Assembly (NCBI GenBank): GCA_951640195.1 | Contig: OX621166.1 | Span: 2,472,501-2,536,500 of the forward strand | DNA length: 64,000 nucleotides | Reading direction: 5' to 3' | From: Porpolomopsis calyptriformis | Taxonomy: Eukaryota; Basidiomycota; Agaricomycetes; Agaricales; Hygrophoraceae | Shown here: positions 63,193 to 64,000 of the stretch, in pieces | Layout of the letters: each line of letters opens with the position of its first letter | How positions within the stretch are numbered: position 1 is the stretch's first letter | Notes under the pieces: model-generated | What the model saw: the letters and a program-made list of their open reading frames with translations, nothing else | The model's database searches: none | What the model was told of the DNA's origin: nothing | Program-made: the position numbers and the translations under genes

Positions 63193-64000
63193 TCACCAAT
63201 TCGCAAGGAGAACAACACCACGACTGTCAAGTATGGGCATGTGAACCCTGACGGATTCTTGAACCATTTGCCCGGCTTTCGTATCACCCAAAATTCTTAT
63301 CTCACGTAGCCGAAGGCTGGACCGGTGCTGTTGAGTGAAAACGCGTTCTATGGAAGGCAAGAAGACCTCCAAGTCGATGTCGCCTTTCGGTAAATCGAGC
63401 CATACATATTCCATATTATGTGAGGTGATCTGAGAGAGCAACGTGGGCACCCAATCCAGAGTGGAAAAGTTACCGCACATGGCTGACGCAAGGAACAGGC
63501 GAACCAAACGAAGATTGGTGTTGTGGGCAAGGTTGATGAGATTGTCGCAGACAGCTGTGAAACCAATTAAATCAGGCAAATAAACCACAAGCGCGATAAA
63601 AATATATTCACCTGTTGCGAGGGTTGCTTCAATATCGGTCAGTCGGAAATCCTCAAGACGCGAACCTAGCGTCTTGGGCAGTTCACCTGCTGCTTGGGTG
63701 TGGTTTGGATGCAGCTTTTTAAAGTGAAGGGAGGATATGTCCAGATGCGACTCGAGGTGCAGAAGCTGATTGAAAAAGTGCGATTGGTTGGATTGCAGGG
63801 TAACAGATTTCAAACCGCGGGGTAGGGGTATTCCTGATTCGCTGTATGATTCCCAGCCCGCCATTGATAAATAAAGAGTCGCGAGCAATGGAAACGACGA
63901 AATGAATTCGTTCACTTGTCGTGATGACTGGAAGGAACCCCGCAGCAGCAAGCGCTGGACATTTTGTGGACATTTTGGAAGCGTGCAGGGATTGGTCGGC
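63193..64000 (-). CDS. F-box-type LRR protein, N-terminus cut by window edge
   Basis: Leucine-rich protein of the kind that follows an F-box in mushroom genomes. Readable pieces include FISSFPLLATLYLSMAGWES, LPRGLKSVTLQSNQSHFFNQ, and LPKTLGSRLEDFRLTDIEAT. An intron follows (GTGAAT to TTCACAG, about 63554-63611), then VCDNLINLAHNTNLRLVRLF, LDWVPTLLSQITSHNMEYVW and the C-terminal RIRVLGD-like REIRILGDT. The F-box itself would be right of the window, so the call rests on the LRR pattern. It ends at TAG 63193. Confidence 0.65.
   Translation of the reverse strand, partial: PTNPCTLPKCPQNVQRLLLRGSFQSSRQVNEFISSFPLLATLYLSMAGWESYSESGIPLPRGLKSVTLQSNQSHFFNQLLHLESHLDISSLHFKKLHPNHTQAAGELPKTLGSRLEDFRLTDIEATLATGEYIFIALVVYLPDLIGFTAVCDNLINLAHNTNLRLVRLFLASAMCGNFSTLDWVPTLLSQITSHNMEYVWLDLPKGDIDLEVFLPSIERVFTQQHRSSLRLREIRILGDTKAGQMVQESVRVHMPILDSRGVVLLANW

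Noticed and set aside
1..64000. tRNA or rRNA genes
   Set aside because: No pair of A and B boxes at tRNA spacing was found; GGGTTCGAA at about 22012 is inside the end of the Tc1 element and has no cloverleaf around it.

Overview
The window is nuclear DNA of a filamentous basidiomycete, most likely an Agaricomycete. The genes have short GT-AG introns of about 50-60 nt. The gene families are typical of mushroom genomes: NACHT-ankyrin and NB-ARC proteins, a Crinkler-header kinase, F-box/LRR proteins, TKL-like kinases and HNH proteins. The mobile elements are fungal chromoviruses, a Helitron and a Tc1/mariner element. Boundaries were read by eye from splice sites and reading frames, so exon ends are estimates unless a junction is stated.

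Left gene block (1-16.9 kb): an NB-ARC protein cut by the left edge (-), a YCII-domain protein (-), a TKL-like kinase (-), a BTB/POZ protein (+), a WW-MyTH4-RhoGAP protein (+), a NACHT protein with 18 full ankyrin repeats (-), an Mtf2-like protein (-) divergent from a family-8 glycosyltransferase (+), and a small DUF4536-like membrane protein (-) whose stop overlaps that of the glycosyltransferase.

Mobile-element island (about 17.3-42 kb): a decayed Helitron Rep/helicase is the substrate. Into it went two solo LTRs (target duplications CTCAT and ATATT), a 14.2-kb Ty3 chromovirus (duplication CTATG) and a long-hairpin element. One solo LTR was later hit by a related long-hairpin element, the other by a Tc1/mariner element. 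The 14.2-kb chromovirus carries a second, younger chromovirus (duplication GTTGC) inside its gag. Both chromoviruses have a primer-binding site complementary to the predicted 5' end of their own RNA, as in Tf1-type self-priming. The inner one has a -1 slippery heptamer at the gag stop. The outer one has lost catalytic aspartates and gained stops.

Right gene block (42-64 kb): an APH-fold kinase-like protein (-), a small unknown gene (+), N-myristoyltransferase (-), a second NACHT-ankyrin gene with 27 repeats (+), a Crinkler-header kinase (-), an HNH protein (+), an inverted fragment of the kinase's last exon, a Vts1-like SAM-domain RNA-binding protein (-), an O-fucosyltransferase-like membrane protein (-), a mitochondrial HAD-IIA hydrolase (+), and an F-box-type LRR protein cut by the right edge (-).

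Several genes have the look of a self/non-self recognition neighbourhood: three NLR-type receptors that begin with a similar short motif, two of them with near-identical ankyrin arrays, plus a Crinkler-header kinase and an HNH protein. The observations most worth following up are the shared NLR N-terminal motif, the pair of long-hairpin elements with matching ends but different palindromic cores, and the nested self-priming chromoviruses.
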